Shown here: piece after piece, positions 1 through 10,941 of the stretch
How positions within the stretch are numbered: position 1 is the stretch's first letter
How the letters are laid out: each line of letters opens with the position of its first letter
Source: Lomentospora prolificans
Lineage: Eukaryota; Ascomycota; Sordariomycetes; Microascales; Microascaceae
NCBI GenBank assembly: GCA_029532625.1
Contig: JARFXM010000003.1
Coordinates: forward strand, 2,418,001-2,482,000
Length of the DNA: 64,000 nt
Direction: 5' to 3'
Position numbers and translations under genes: made by a program
Notes under the pieces: model-generated
Seen by the model: only the letters and a program-made list of their open reading frames with translations
Databases searched by the model: none
What the model was told of the DNA's origin: nothing

Positions 1-1687
1 TGCTCTTGACTAACCAAACTGGTCAATGGATGTTTGCCCTGCAATTCGAAGCTGGGCGCCAACGAAAACAAGCATGTGTTCATAGAAGATTTTGAAGAAA
101 CAAGGACGATGACAACCAGCTGGCTGGCGAACCGTGACCAGGTCGCCCGTGCGAGCCGAGAATCCGCCAAGGCCAGGCGGAAACACCCAGTGAGAACCCG
201 CGCAAGGGGAAATTTGCCGCCAGCCAGCTGGCTACCCGGGCAGTCCCTTCAGTGCCCGCCAAGTTCCTGGAGGTGGTGGACCACTCCACTGGAACACCTG
301 CCAAATGGAGTAGCGCTGGCGCTGAAGACCCCGCACGGAATCATTGTACAATTGTTGCTGGGGTCGCTGGCTAGCTGGCCATTGAAAAAAAATTATGTGC
401 CTGGCTCCCGACCCATAGGGCCGGGCTCCCCTGAAACAGAGCCCTGGAGGGCTTTCAGTGTTCCAGTTGAGGCCCAACCACGCCGTTTGCTCCAGGTCTG
501 TGTTTCATTAAGAGTAACAGTGCCTGGCTTGGCTGAACCTTGGAAGGTCGAGGCGACCGTGCCGCCCACAGCTGGCGAATATTGGGTGAGGGAGTCTCCG
601 ATGATTGATCCTTGCCAGAGCTTCGGATCTTTCGCGAGTAGAAATCCTCCAAGTACACTCCACCGATGGTCCCTCTATCAATGCATTCCCTTCTCTGCCG
701 CTTTTGCCGTTTCCCATATCTTCTGGAACTGCCCCAGAGGTCTTCTTCAATCTCTCTCCGCCCCATGTCCAAAGAGCAGGGCTCGACTGCCTCGGGGCAG
801 TGCATGCATCTTGGTATCGCCACTTCCGAGACTTGCCAAGATCTTCTGCCGAACCCGAACATCTGACCGCTTCAAGAGCTCCATTACGGAGGTGTTGCAG
901 AAGACACCCGCTACCAATCCCCAAAGTGTAAAATATGTCGTGCAATGACCAGCATAAACCATTGAATATTCCATCTCGTGAGGTCCCGCTAGGCTGCAGG
1001 CAACTTCTCTAGCAAAGCCAACATGCATCTTCATTCCCCCGTTTCCGTGAAATGTCTCACCGTGCCCCGAGCCTCAAACGTCTAGGCAGACTCAGTTTCG
1101 AGGGTAAGGCGGAAGAGATCTTCCTCCTCCCCAATTTACGGGATGCATGGCATTACGAGGCCTCCGTCTTGCGTCAGACATTGTTACGCCGACTCTTCCG
1201 TCTGCTGTGGTCATATTCACTCTTAACCGTGAAGGTAGATTGGTGAGGTTGGCTCGCGCCAGCGTTATTGAGACTCTTATGGGGCGAGATACAGCTGAAT
1301 GAAGAGTTTGTCCGGGACAGCTTCGACATGAGGACGAAAGGAGTTGAGTGTACCTCGAGATGACGTCTCGCCTGGTATTGGGCAGCTTGGCTCTCAGAGC
1401 CCCGGCTGCAGCAACCTTCGCCGATCCCCGGTAGATTTGTACGCAATCACTGAACATTCTCGGCAGAGAAAGTGCTGATAGAAACGCCTATGCCTCATAC
1501 GAGACCCTGTTAAACAGAAAGGGAGCTGTCAGAGGTTTTGCAAAGCACGAATTCAGATCCGCGTAGGCTCAAAGGTATTAGGGGAATGATCATATATTGA
1601 TACAATATGAAGGTAAACTACCACAACTCCCACAGTTTCGTCGGAACAACCCTTTTTTTCCCCACCAATATTTTTTTTGGCGTACTC
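1..1687. other. Intergenic, no gene supported
   Basis: This is the downstream flank of the GH45 gene. Several overlapping open frames exist on both strands, the longest 304 codons on the plus strand at 34-948. They are rich in Trp, Pro, Ser and Arg, show no domain, signal peptide or fungal codon pattern, and mask one another, so none is called. Positions 115-385 hold an unusually dense set of CTGGC/GCCAG words. A minus-strand frame near 750-1030 has a short hydrophobic stretch but no further support. Confidence 0.5.
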
Positions 1688-2581
1688 TTACGCCGCGCAG
1701 CCAGAGATATCGACCAGACGGTCTGGACAAGTGACTTGGTTGTAGATAATGTCCCAGCCGTTGAGTTCGCCCCTTGCCCAGTTATATCGCCAGTAGCATC
1801 CTCCTTGCAGGTTGGTTGGGAGGTTTCCGCAATTCTCGCGGGAAGTGACACCGCCATAATCGTCACCCCTAGAATACGGCCATGTTAATGCCGCGAAATC
1901 GCCAAATATTTGACCAGAGTGAGCGGAACATACCAAGATTTGGCGTACTGGGAGCCATACTGCAGTAGGCACCCAGTGTTGTAAGGACCGACACCACCGC
2001 CAGGAGTCAGAATGATAAGGTCGTTTTCCTTGACGTCTGAGTCGGCCTCCGGGGTGTTGGAAATGTTGATGACCTGCACCGTCATCTTCTTTCCGGCTGC
2101 CGCACCAGTGAGCCATTGAACATCGTAACATCGGCAGCAGTTGGCGTTATCGGGCGTAGGAGAGCCGCCAACCTGAATGGCGAAGCCGTAGGAGAGATCC
2201 TCGGATATCGGGACGGGCTGGTACGAGTCGCAGAGGAAGGCAGCACCGCCGGCGCAGCTGGACTGCGCGAAGAGGCCTTGTTGCCGGGGAAGGAACTGGT
2301 TCTGTGCGTTGCAAACACTAGCGACTCCTCTATATGGATGTTAGAGGGGTGTGAAGGGGATAGGCAAGGCGTGGTCTTACCGGTTGGCGAGGATGTCGGG
2401 TCGAGAGGCGACATTGTTTGCGCAAGCAGGCTTGCAGCTAACATCATGGATGTTAGCAAGATGTATTAAAAAAGGCTTACGCCCCTCAAACTTACCAGTC
2501 CCAAGAGGTGAATGTCTTGGCTACCGTCTGGGCAGAGGTCAAGCCCAGGAGGAGCGACGATAGCAGGGCGTAAGTGAACAT
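1688..2581 (-). CDS. Secreted GH45 endoglucanase
   Basis: This is a glycoside hydrolase family 45 endo-beta-1,4-glucanase, which cuts internal bonds of cellulose by the inverting mechanism. I read four exons: 2496-2581, 2381-2437, 1934-2317 and 1688-1868, giving 235 residues. All junctions are GT-AG and keep frame. Residues 1-18 are a signal peptide ending in a hydrophobic Leu run and Ala-Gln. The family start motif W-D-C-C-K-P-A-C follows, with catalytic base Asp28 (Asp10 in Humicola EGV numbering). A D-x6-D pair just before the L-T-P-G-G-G-V-G loop fits Asp114/Asp121, so the catalytic set looks intact. The C-terminal G-C-Y-W-R-Y-N-W motif and many cysteines are typical. There is no CBM1, so it is a catalytic-domain-only form. 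The splice joining exons 1 and 2 restores the D-C-C motif, which supports the model. Confidence 0.93.
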
Positions 2582-5102
2582 TGTCAAATGTATTCTTCTC
2601 AGTAACATGCGCATATAACTTGCGTAGAACGGCCAGAGCAAGGAAATCTGCGAAGAAAAGGAATAGGGGGGCCAAGTCATATATTTATGAGGGTTCTCGA
2701 CGTACCTACTTAAAGATACACATCCCGTCATGCTAGTTATCGACCCGGTGCTAGTCGTTCCCAGGGGCACGAACCGCCTTCTGGATGTTAGTACATCTTC
2801 TCCTGCAAGAACGGCTTGACGGACACTTCAGAGAAGAGCCCAACGTCCCACCCGTCGTGATCGTATCCGCCGCCCCCCAGTGTCGACATGTATGCAAGGC
2901 CCGGCCTCGCGATTGGCCCCCCGGTAACATAAACAGCTCAGCGCTTCCATCCCGCTCCCGGGCTCTAATCTCCCCCTCAGCCGTTCATTTGCAGCTATGT
3001 GGCGAATATTGCTCTTGCGCTTTCATAGCGAAGCGGCCTGAAATGCCAGCCAGTGAGAACCGGTAAATGCATACACGGAGGGCTCCAAGATCCCGACGTC
3101 CCGACTACCATCCTGCGCGTTGATGGTTCCGCATCGATGGCGGAGCTCGCTTACAAACGTCCACCATTGGAATGGCAGAGACACACTCGCTTCTGGCGGG
3201 ACAAAATCCCGGCGCATGCAGGGAGCGAGACGGACGCTTTGCCCTCTACCATACCTCTACACGCTGGTCAACAATAGCGGAGGAATGGCGAGACTCGGAC
3301 CCGATTAGGAAGCCGCGGAGATGTGCCGCGAAGGGGAAAGCTCGAAGCCGAGATCACCAGCCGGTAGAGTAGTACGGTACCTGGAATCGAAACAACGGTC
3401 GTGCTAGCATATGTGACAAGAGTTCCCGTCTCTCATTCTCGTTCCTGTACCTCTCCCTGGTATCACGTTCTTCGCGTAGGGTCTTTTGATTAAACGATGC
3501 CTACACAGACAAAGCTTGTCCGGACGGGAGAGCCGGGTAAGTGTGCACATTACTATGCGTTCCGTTCTTCTCTTTATGCTTGATGTCCTTATCTAAGATA
3601 CGTCAACTAGTTAATTTATCCGAACGTGCCCCTGGTCTCGCGCTCAGGGAGGGTGTTCGTCCCAAGATGCCGGGTAATTCGTCCCGCTCCATGGGTTTGG
3701 GCCTCGATAGCAGCTGGAGTACCGAGTTTAAGCAGGCATCTTCTGATTATATGCTGGAGAGGCGTTCAGTACATTCGTACGCCGAGAAAGAGATACTCGA
3801 ATCTTTTTGATCTCGACATTGGCCTCTGGCCTCTTAAGCCTAGGCATAACCTAGAAGAAGCAACATACACCGGCCCGAATGATCAATATATTACATTGTG
3901 ACTGAGCAAAGCTCCTAATTCTCACCCTCATACTCGCGCAAAAAGACGTGAGAGAGGGGAAAAGTCTATTCTAGGTCACAAGCCCATGCTGCCCATCTAC
4001 TACCTGTGTTCCCGGAAGAGAAAAAGGGACACAGTCACTTACACGCAATCGGCGGGTCTTACTTCTTTGAGTAGAACTTGGTCAATACTGTGGATAAATG
4101 AGTAACATCGGTCATAATGATATATATCTATCCGTGGGGCCCCCTTCCGTCCCGCCTGTTGGGAAACAGAGAAGGTCCCTGAGAAACGGACGACCGAGTT
4201 TACTGCCTCCATCAATTGATCTACTCAACGAACAGTTTACCGGCAGAGCGCTCTTGCGAGACCCATGGAGACATAGATGAATCGTCCACAGTTATCACCG
4301 CGTATTTTACCGTTTATGCGTGAGTCCTGGTGAGGAGCATAGTCATTCCTTCGTTGCGCCCAGCCATACCCGCCGTGATGAGGGAGAGACGGGTAAGGCT
4401 TTGCAGCAAAAATAAAAGGAAAAGAAAAAAAAAAAAAGGTAGGGAAACCCGGCGTGATGGCATCCAGTGGCACCTGTCGAGCATTTGAATTAGAAAGAGG
4501 GGCAGAATAGACAACCATTCGATCCATATGCATATCTTGTTACCAACAACTCACAAACAAGGCGGCCTGCAGAACGGGATGGATATTGCTTCCCGTGCCA
4601 AACGAAACCAAACGAGCCAGTATTACCCAGACCCAGGTCTAAATTCCGCGGGCTAACCGCACTATCTCGCTTATCCAGTGAAAATCAAATCGCCCCTGTG
4701 TTTAATATATGATAACGAACGAGTCCCGTATTGCTGTAATAGTCCCGCGCGAATCCGGTCTGTCTTTTCGGGGGCGTGGTCCGACGATACCGGCATGATG
4801 CATCGGAACAGGGGTGGGAACCCTTTCCAAGAGCTGAAAAGATAGTTAAGACTTGAAAACATGAATTTATCACATCCTACTATTTATGGGTTTGTGTACT
4901 TTTAGCGCTTCAGAGTCTGGATTGGACTCGAGGTCTATGTTCGTCTTTTACCCGCTCATTCCCTCAACCCACGGCCTGCTTTCTTTCCATTATGAGGTGG
5001 CTATTAATGTTGATTCTATAAGTAAGTCTAAGGGGAGGAAAGCACCAGGGTACCGGCTTGGCCCAGTAGTGGCTCCGGCTGGAGCTCGTAATGAATCGGT
5101 CC

Positions 5103-5105
<3 letters not shown>
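2582..5105. other. Intergenic, promoter of GH45 then nothing recognised
   Basis: The first few hundred bases must hold the GH45 promoter on the minus strand. The rest has only short open frames with no recognisable product and a 13-base A run near 4426-4438. No RNA gene or repeat is visible apart from the TG repeat that follows. Confidence 0.5.
2678..2690 (-). promoter_or_regulatory. TATA-like element of the GH45 gene
   Basis: The minus strand reads CATAAATATATG about 100 bases upstream of the GH45 start codon. Spacing and composition fit a TATA box of a regulated secreted enzyme. This is inferred from position only. Confidence 0.4.

Positions 5106-5147
<42 letters not shown>
5106..5147. repeat. 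(TG)21 microsatellite
   Basis: This is a perfect dinucleotide repeat of TG, 42 bases long. It starts 20 bases beyond the stop codon of the Hsp70-like gene, so it probably lies in that gene's 3' untranslated region, where the minus-strand transcript would read (CA)n. Confidence 0.97.
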
Positions 5148-5149
<2 letters not shown>

Positions 5150-5166
5150 CGCTCTTATATCAGACA

Positions 5167-7331
5167 TCATCCGCTCTTTACCCTTGATCCCAAGTCATCC
5201 CACGAGATGGCGATGGGTTCGTGGTTGCCCGCAAATTTGTGTCCCCCAAACCAGAGCTCGAATCTCAGGTCTGCCGGGGCAACAATCACTCTGATGTCGA
5301 ATTGACAGATGTAAAACTTGTACCCACGAGTAAAGCAAGTTCCCCTCTTCTCCTTTAAAACAAGTTGTTCTTGCTGCACACCAGACAAGTTGCTCTTGAC
5401 TTCACATAGCTTGACCGCACCAGCTATGCGTCGGGAGAAAAAAGAAATCAGCGCTGCACCCGATTTTGGATTCCGGAACTTCATACCTTGCTTAAGACTT
5501 CGTGGTAGGAATTGCGGCTCGTTGGGAGACATTACTATTGTGGAATCCCAGGACCTAGTGGTCTCATTTTGTCCAAGACGAATCTCGAACGACTTGACGA
5601 TGGGCTGGTTCGGGTCGAGCACGTCTCCCTGTACGTGACGTTAGCTGTTTTATGCTGCGTTGGATCCTATACTGCGCCGTCTTTTCCTGATGCTAACCTT
5701 TCTTATAAGCCACTGGATCTGATTAATGGCCCACACTTTGCTAGGATCGTATGTATCCCGCACCTGATCCTCGTTATAATGAAGTTGAGGCGAGTAAATC
5801 TCCTGCACGATTACCCCGTAGCTTGCTCTCGCCACAGTTGTCGCAAGCGTCGGAGCTATATTTCCGGAGTCCGCCTGTTGCTTCTTGTTTAAAAGGAGCC
5901 CTTGCACAACAACGAGCTGAGGGTCTTTACACGGAAGCACTGTCACCTGTGTTGCGTTGGGATGGGGAAACGACATGAACTGCTGTTGTAGCCGCTGGCG
6001 AACATATGCAGAGCTTCCCAGACCCCCGGAGAGAACCATGAATTGCTGCTTCTAGTTAGAACTGATTCTTAAGAGCTCCTGAAACAAGAGGTAGTACGTA
6101 CCACTTGTTGTGGCATGTTATTATCCCTCAGCCAGTCAAGCTGTTCTGTTATCTTCTTGGTGATGCCGTCTATTTGTAGCTCGAAGAGGGACTGAATCTC
6201 TTGGCTGTGTTTCCAAAATCGTTAGAGATCTGTGTTTTGTACAACATCCATTGAAGCCATCATCCATTGTGATAACCTACTAGGAAAATACCATCTTGCC
6301 TCCCTCTATGCCTAGTCCGGGATGTGAGAAATCAGCAGCCACGCCATCCATTGTAATCTTGTATACCGGAAGGGTATATGCCTTCTCCCCAAATTTGTGC
6401 TTGACCATCCTAAACGCATGGCTCTGCGAGAACCTGGCTGAGTAATCCGGGGGAAGTAGCTGCTGTATGTCCGGAAACGCGGCGAATCTCTGGGTCACTA
6501 ATCTCATGAAAGCCCGATCGACTAGTGTTGCGCCGACGCCCACCCCTCTGACGGCAGATATTTGCGCCATCTTTGGGAAAGCCTCATCGGTGGAGGTAAC
6601 TTGCATCAGGGCCAGATCTGTCGTGCCTCCACCGGCATCGACGGTGAGAAAGACGGTGCCGAGCTGAAACTTGACCGGGCTATTCTTGAGGGTGGCGACC
6701 GCAGCTGCCTGCGCCTCTGTGAGGTCAACGACGGCTTTGTGTCTCGGTCCTTCGAGTCCGAAGCCAGCATTGCGGATGATGCCCTTAAAGGTGTTGATGA
6801 TGGAGTGGCTTGTCCATGTTGTTGGGACGCTGAACATGAACTCTACTGCCAAATGGCCCCAGTTGCTGTATGGAGATAATCCCATTTGCACCTCGACTGT
6901 CTCCTTGATTTGTGCGTATATCTGCCTGAGATAATCGGCCACGAAACCCTCTGCTTCTATCGTAGATCTTGGTACGTTGGTTAGGCCTTGATGCTGGGCT
7001 ACGTCGAGCGTGTCTTGGTCGATGAAGATCTTGAAGAACTCGCGTCGCGTCTTGACATTGTGCGGGTCGTCATCATCGGCGCAAGAGAACCCCCACGAGG
7101 AGACTTTCCCGTCGGGGTTGTAGATTAGAATCGTTGGAACCTTGCGTTCGGCTCGGTCTCCGCTTCCAGGCCACTCGTTTACTACTTGAATAGGCGTGCG
7201 TTGCGTCATCCAGGCCACGCCTAGCAATGAGTTAGTCGCGATCAGTTACCAATAGTACTTGAAAAGAATGCCATGCCTGTATAAGTGGTGCCTAGGTCAA
7301 TTGCCACTATGACATCGGGCTGGTCGTTCAT
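5167..7331 (-). CDS. Hsp70-like actin-fold ATPase
   Basis: This belongs to the large filamentous-fungal group of Hsp70-related ATPases that keep the actin-type nucleotide domain but not a classical peptide-binding domain. The client is unknown. Six exons (7277-7331, 6281-7220, 6102-6204, 5698-6045, 5487-5628, 5167-5423) give 614 residues. Nucleotide motifs are present: phosphate-1 A-I-D-L-G-T-T-Y-T-G near residue 10, phosphate-2 D-A-G-G-G-T-T-D, and the adenosine motif V-L-S-G-G-L-G-S-S. The C-terminal part has the family block V-I-V-A-P-A-D-L-R-F-E-L-W-F. The first intron appears to use a GC donor (CAG|GCATGG) with an AG acceptor and a CTAAC branch site, because this alone joins T-Y-T-G to V-A-W as in relatives. 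The other introns are GT-AG. The start is the only ATG directly before the phosphate-1 motif. Confidence 0.87.
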
Positions 7332-8382
7332 TGTGAATCCCTCAACTTTGGGAATGGGAAGGAACGCGATCTAAGATGGGCGATATTCGGCTGGCGTAAC
7401 GAACGGAGACGGCGCAGGAAGATGTATACAAGTCCCCGAGAGGGTGAGATGAGTTCGAGCAAAAGGTGGAAACGGTCGTTCAAATTCTAAGGCGAACAAT
7501 GGAAAGCAGAAGCCATGACTATGAGATAGATCTTGGGATATCTAAGAAAGCTCAACAGCACCCAGAAGACAAACAAGCTTCCCGCTTCTGTATCAAATGC
7601 CACCAACACTAATAGTCCGAGGATCTGGACCTGAACTTCGACCAAGGAGCGAAACACAGATCGGCCGTGTCCTGTCCCATGGGAATTGGCACACATATAT
7701 CTCCTCACTCCAACCCATTAGGTTTAGGTGCGGCTGCAGATGAACAAGGGTGACCAGGCTGGCGCTGAGGGGGCGTTGACAAGCATGGATGCATGCATTG
7801 TTTCAATAACATGTAATAGTCAATGAGTTGGTTTGAAATGATGACTTGATTTGTTTCCTTCGCGCATCTGCCAAGCTATTGTGCAGCACCCTGGTTCCGA
7901 AGGAATAAATATATTTTCCAAGATAGGTAATGGGCGTGTAGGTATCGTGTACTTGGTGTCGAGAGGACCTCGATGGGCTGAAATGAGAAGAGAGAGCCAT
8001 GGATTTCACACCCAGAGCCCGGTTACAAATATATCTAAGAAACCCCAAATGCAAGCGGACCCATCAGCAACATTCCAAGGCGTAGCTTTTTTGTCAAAAG
8101 AGCCTATGCATTGAGATCCAGCCGGCACCCTCAGTATCTGGTGGCGTTTGTTGGCCGAAGAGCCTTGACGTTGGACGTCTCCCGGGGTTCTCGAGCGCTC
8201 ACCCTGAATTTAGCTACTCCATTTGCCATTTATTATCCCTTCTTTCATTTCTCATTACATCCTCCCCTCCATTTTCCCACTTGGACTTTAGAAAAGTACT
8301 GGGGAGACAGCTCCAGGGCTGCTTCGGAGATAAAGCCTTGCCGCACATCGCGACTTTGCCTCACCTCTATCAACCTTTGAAG
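7332..8382. other. Divergent intergenic region
   Basis: This lies between the minus-strand Hsp70-like gene and the plus-strand membrane-protein gene, so it should carry both promoters. The last 200 bases before 8383 are C/T-rich, as expected for a fungal leader. A 73-codon minus-strand open frame at 7487-7708 has a hydrophobic middle but no other support. No RNA gene was seen. Confidence 0.5.
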
Positions 8383-9669
8383 ATGGCTCCCCAAGTAGCT
8401 TCCAATGTTCCACCAACTGAGGATGGTGCACAAACGGCAGACGGCGCTATCGCGGTGCCTCCCTCGGCAGTAGATCCTAATCCGCCGGTTCAATCCACTC
8501 CTTCGATTCCAGGCGTTACTCCAAGTCCGCCCGGTCCTGAGGCAGAAGGTGTTGGCATCGGAGCAAGTGAGTCGAATACTAAGACTGCCACAGGCTCTCC
8601 AGCCATCCAGTCATCTCCGAACATCGATCCTCATGAATCTCGGGGTCTGGGGAATGGAGCTGTTGCAGGGGTTGCGATCGGTGTCCTCGTGCTTGGCCTT
8701 CTCATCGGGGCTGCTGTGGCTTTCGTGATCTTGAAAAAGAGGGCATCCAAACGCCATGCCCAGCCTATGATAGCGGCTGCTACAGATGGCTCGCGAAGCA
8801 ATGCGTCGAAACCTCTTCCGGCCGAGGACCTCAAGCTGAGCCAGTTCCTGCTTGACTCAACTCCCGACAGAGAGATCACCGCAGAACTTGCCGCGATCAC
8901 TAATTTGTTGGAAACCCATGTCGACGCAAACTATCATCTCCAGCCGGTTCAGGCCAACGCGGCCAACCTATCCAATATACTTGGTGATCTCGGTGTAGGA
9001 CAGCAGGGCCTGTTATCCCCAGTCGATGTCACCTCCCTCGCATTGAACCCGCAGACACGTCGCCTGGCTCTTCGGCATATTCTATCGGAAGTCATCTTCA
9101 GTAGCGCCGACCTTCACGGCCACAGCCCCATTTCTACTCTCCCTGTTTCGATGGCCTCGTTCGTGAGATCGATCCCACCAGTCGAAGTCAAGATGGGTGA
9201 TTCAGAGGGTAAGTCCAATGAATCCACCCTCCGTCAGTCGAAAACTAACCAGCTTCACACCAAAGCCACCTCGCTGGCACTTACCAAATGGCGAACCCTC
9301 TCGGCGTTCCTGCTACATCCTGTTCGCAGCGACCGCTCGCCGCTCAGCCCGGATGAAGTTGGCTCGGCAGGCCAGATTGCCACTCTCGCGGGCTCGCTAA
9401 ACGCCTTCCTCGAGCCATTTGTTAACCCTGACCCGGCGAGTCGAGCTCAACAGACTGAGCATCTCAAGGCTGTCATTTACGAGATCACGAAGCTGGGACA
9501 TGTCGTTCTTTCTCAGCCTTCGGAATGGCGCTTCCTTCACCGTACCGACCTTAGCGGCCAGGGTCCATTCTTTGTTTTAACTCCTGGTTTGGTGAAGATT
9601 CGCGGCAAGGAAGGAAGAGTGTACCAGCCGCCTAAGAGCGTAGTCGACCCTGTGATAGTACGGCTATAA
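8383..9669 (+). CDS. Single-pass membrane protein, function unknown
   Basis: The predicted protein has 409 residues if the 57-base segment 9209-9265 is removed as an intron. That segment begins GTAAGT, contains an ACTAAC branch site and ends AAAG, and it is a multiple of three with no stop, so it also reads through. Residues 1-88 are Pro/Ser/Thr/Ala-rich and probably extracellular. Residues 92-116 form one clear membrane helix (Gly/Ala/Val/Leu) followed by K-K-R, which places the rest in the cytosol. The C-terminal two thirds look folded and helical, ending with a W-R-F-L-H and F-F-V-L-T-P-G-L-V-K block. There is no typical cleavable signal peptide. I recognise the architecture as common in ascomycete hypothetical proteins but cannot name a function. 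The ATG at 8383 is preferred over upstream non-ATG starts. Confidence 0.75.
   Translation: MAPQVASNVPPTEDGAQTADGAIAVPPSAVDPNPPVQSTPSIPGVTPSPPGPEAEGVGIGASESNTKTATGSPAIQSSPNIDPHESRGLGNGAVAGVAIGVLVLGLLIGAAVAFVILKKRASKRHAQPMIAAATDGSRSNASKPLPAEDLKLSQFLLDSTPDREITAELAAITNLLETHVDANYHLQPVQANAANLSNILGDLGVGQQGLLSPVDVTSLALNPQTRRLALRHILSEVIFSSADLHGHSPISTLPVSMASFVRSIPPVEVKMGDSEGKSNESTLRQSKTNQLHTKATSLALTKWRTLSAFLLHPVRSDRSPLSPDEVGSAGQIATLAGSLNAFLEPFVNPDPASRAQQTEHLKAVIYEITKLGHVVLSQPSEWRFLHRTDLSGQGPFFVLTPGLVKIRGKEGRVYQPPKSVVDPVIVRL
9209..9265 (+). other. Probable in-frame (3n) intron
   Basis: This 57-base segment has donor GTAAGT, branch-like ACTAAC and an AG acceptor. It is free of stops and its length divides by three, so simple ORF calling would read it as 19 extra residues of Asn/Ser/Gln-rich sequence. 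Removing it joins D-S-E-A to T-S-L-A-L-T-K-W. Confidence 0.7.
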
Positions 9670-10941
9670 TAGGAGGCGACTTGGAAACAGCCATGGGAAG
9701 ATATCCCGTACATCTCCCTTTTGGAGTCTGTTGAATTTCGAAGAACCAATCTCCTACCTTTAGATCAGACTTGACCTTTTTCAGTTTCTTCGTATTACCT
9801 TCTTTCTCCCTACATCTTGCTTCCAGCTTCCGGTATAATTTAGCATTCTAATTTGAGATTACCTTACCCTCGGCTAGGCTCCCGCTTCACTTGCAATTCG
9901 TACTTGGAGCCAAGGCTTTGTATCTTCTACCTTTGCAATCAATAGATCCATGATAAGTGCCCCCATCGGCTTGGCGCTGAGACGAGCCAGGGTTTGCTTT
10001 CCCCTGCAGCCTTGTCTTCCGGCCACTAGAATTCTTGGGGCTGCGGTCACTAGTGCGCACAAGACACACCTTATTTACCTGATCGGGCTATATGATTTCC
10101 ACATCTCAACGCAAAAAGTAAGTGGCGCACCAGCGGAGCTGGATTCCATGTGTTTGCAGTGCTCAATGATAGGTGCTGCTTCTCTTGCCTTGCAGTAGGT
10201 ATGCAAGCCGAGTGTTATCAGAGGCGGGACAAGACGTAGCTATTTGAGAAACAATGCATGCGCTCAAACTCGGCCACTTTTTCCAGCAGAGCAAGGTGGA
10301 GAGGGAAAGAGGTGACAGCCACGTCCTAGACGTAAGTAGTGTTCACAACAGATGAAGAATAGTGTGAGAATGGATCCTGAATGGGCCTGGGAATCCGAGC
10401 ATGCTTCCAAACTACATTTCCACCCTCCTCTGACATGGAACGCTCATTGCAAGCAAGACCATGGTGTCACCAGATGTTATTATCTGTACAGCGTTGACGA
10501 GCAGCGGGCTGGGACAAATGAATCTTCTCTACGCCCAATCGTGCAGAAGCAAGAGAAGTGTCTAATGCAGACCTGGGTGTACAGGAACGCCCCCGCTTGA
10601 TAATTACACCATCTTTTCATCTTCCTTCACTGCCTCCGGTTCATAGAACGTTCCTGTGCCTGAAGCTTTGCTTCGTCATGGTGTGAATTCCCCAACTCCC
10701 GTCGCTACCCGCTCCTCAACGTCCTCTGATCCTCAGGAAGAACAAATATCCTCTATCCGCGAGCGGAGACACCGCTCAGGTGTCTGGGGCTCCACGCGCG
10801 ATCTTGTCAGTGAGGTTACTCGTACAGATCGAAAGCACATCCCGCTTCTCAGCCGCCGAGTTTGGAAACCATTGAAACCCGAAGCCCAAATCGATATTTA
10901 TCAGCGTCTTTCCCCCCTTTGAAAGGGACTCGGTGGCAAAG
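9670..10941. other. Intergenic with an open frame before the next gene
   Basis: Most of this stretch shows nothing recognisable. From 10656 to 10922 there is an 88-codon plus-strand frame ending R-V-W-K-P-L-K-P-E-A-Q, in a different frame from the following gene. It could be an upstream exon of that gene or of nothing. The frame of the downstream gene is also open for a few codons upstream of its ATG, after a possible acceptor (TTATCAG) at 10904. Confidence 0.4.

Noticed and set aside
34..948. 304-codon plus-strand open frame
   Set aside because: It has no ATG-started domain, signal peptide or conserved motif, is Trp/Pro/Arg-rich, and overlaps equally long minus-strand frames, so it looks like chance in GC-rich DNA.
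4886..5305. 139-codon frame spanning the TG repeat
   Set aside because: It is open only because (GTG)n/(TGT)n gives Cys-Val repeats. It overlaps the end of the Hsp70-like gene on the other strand.
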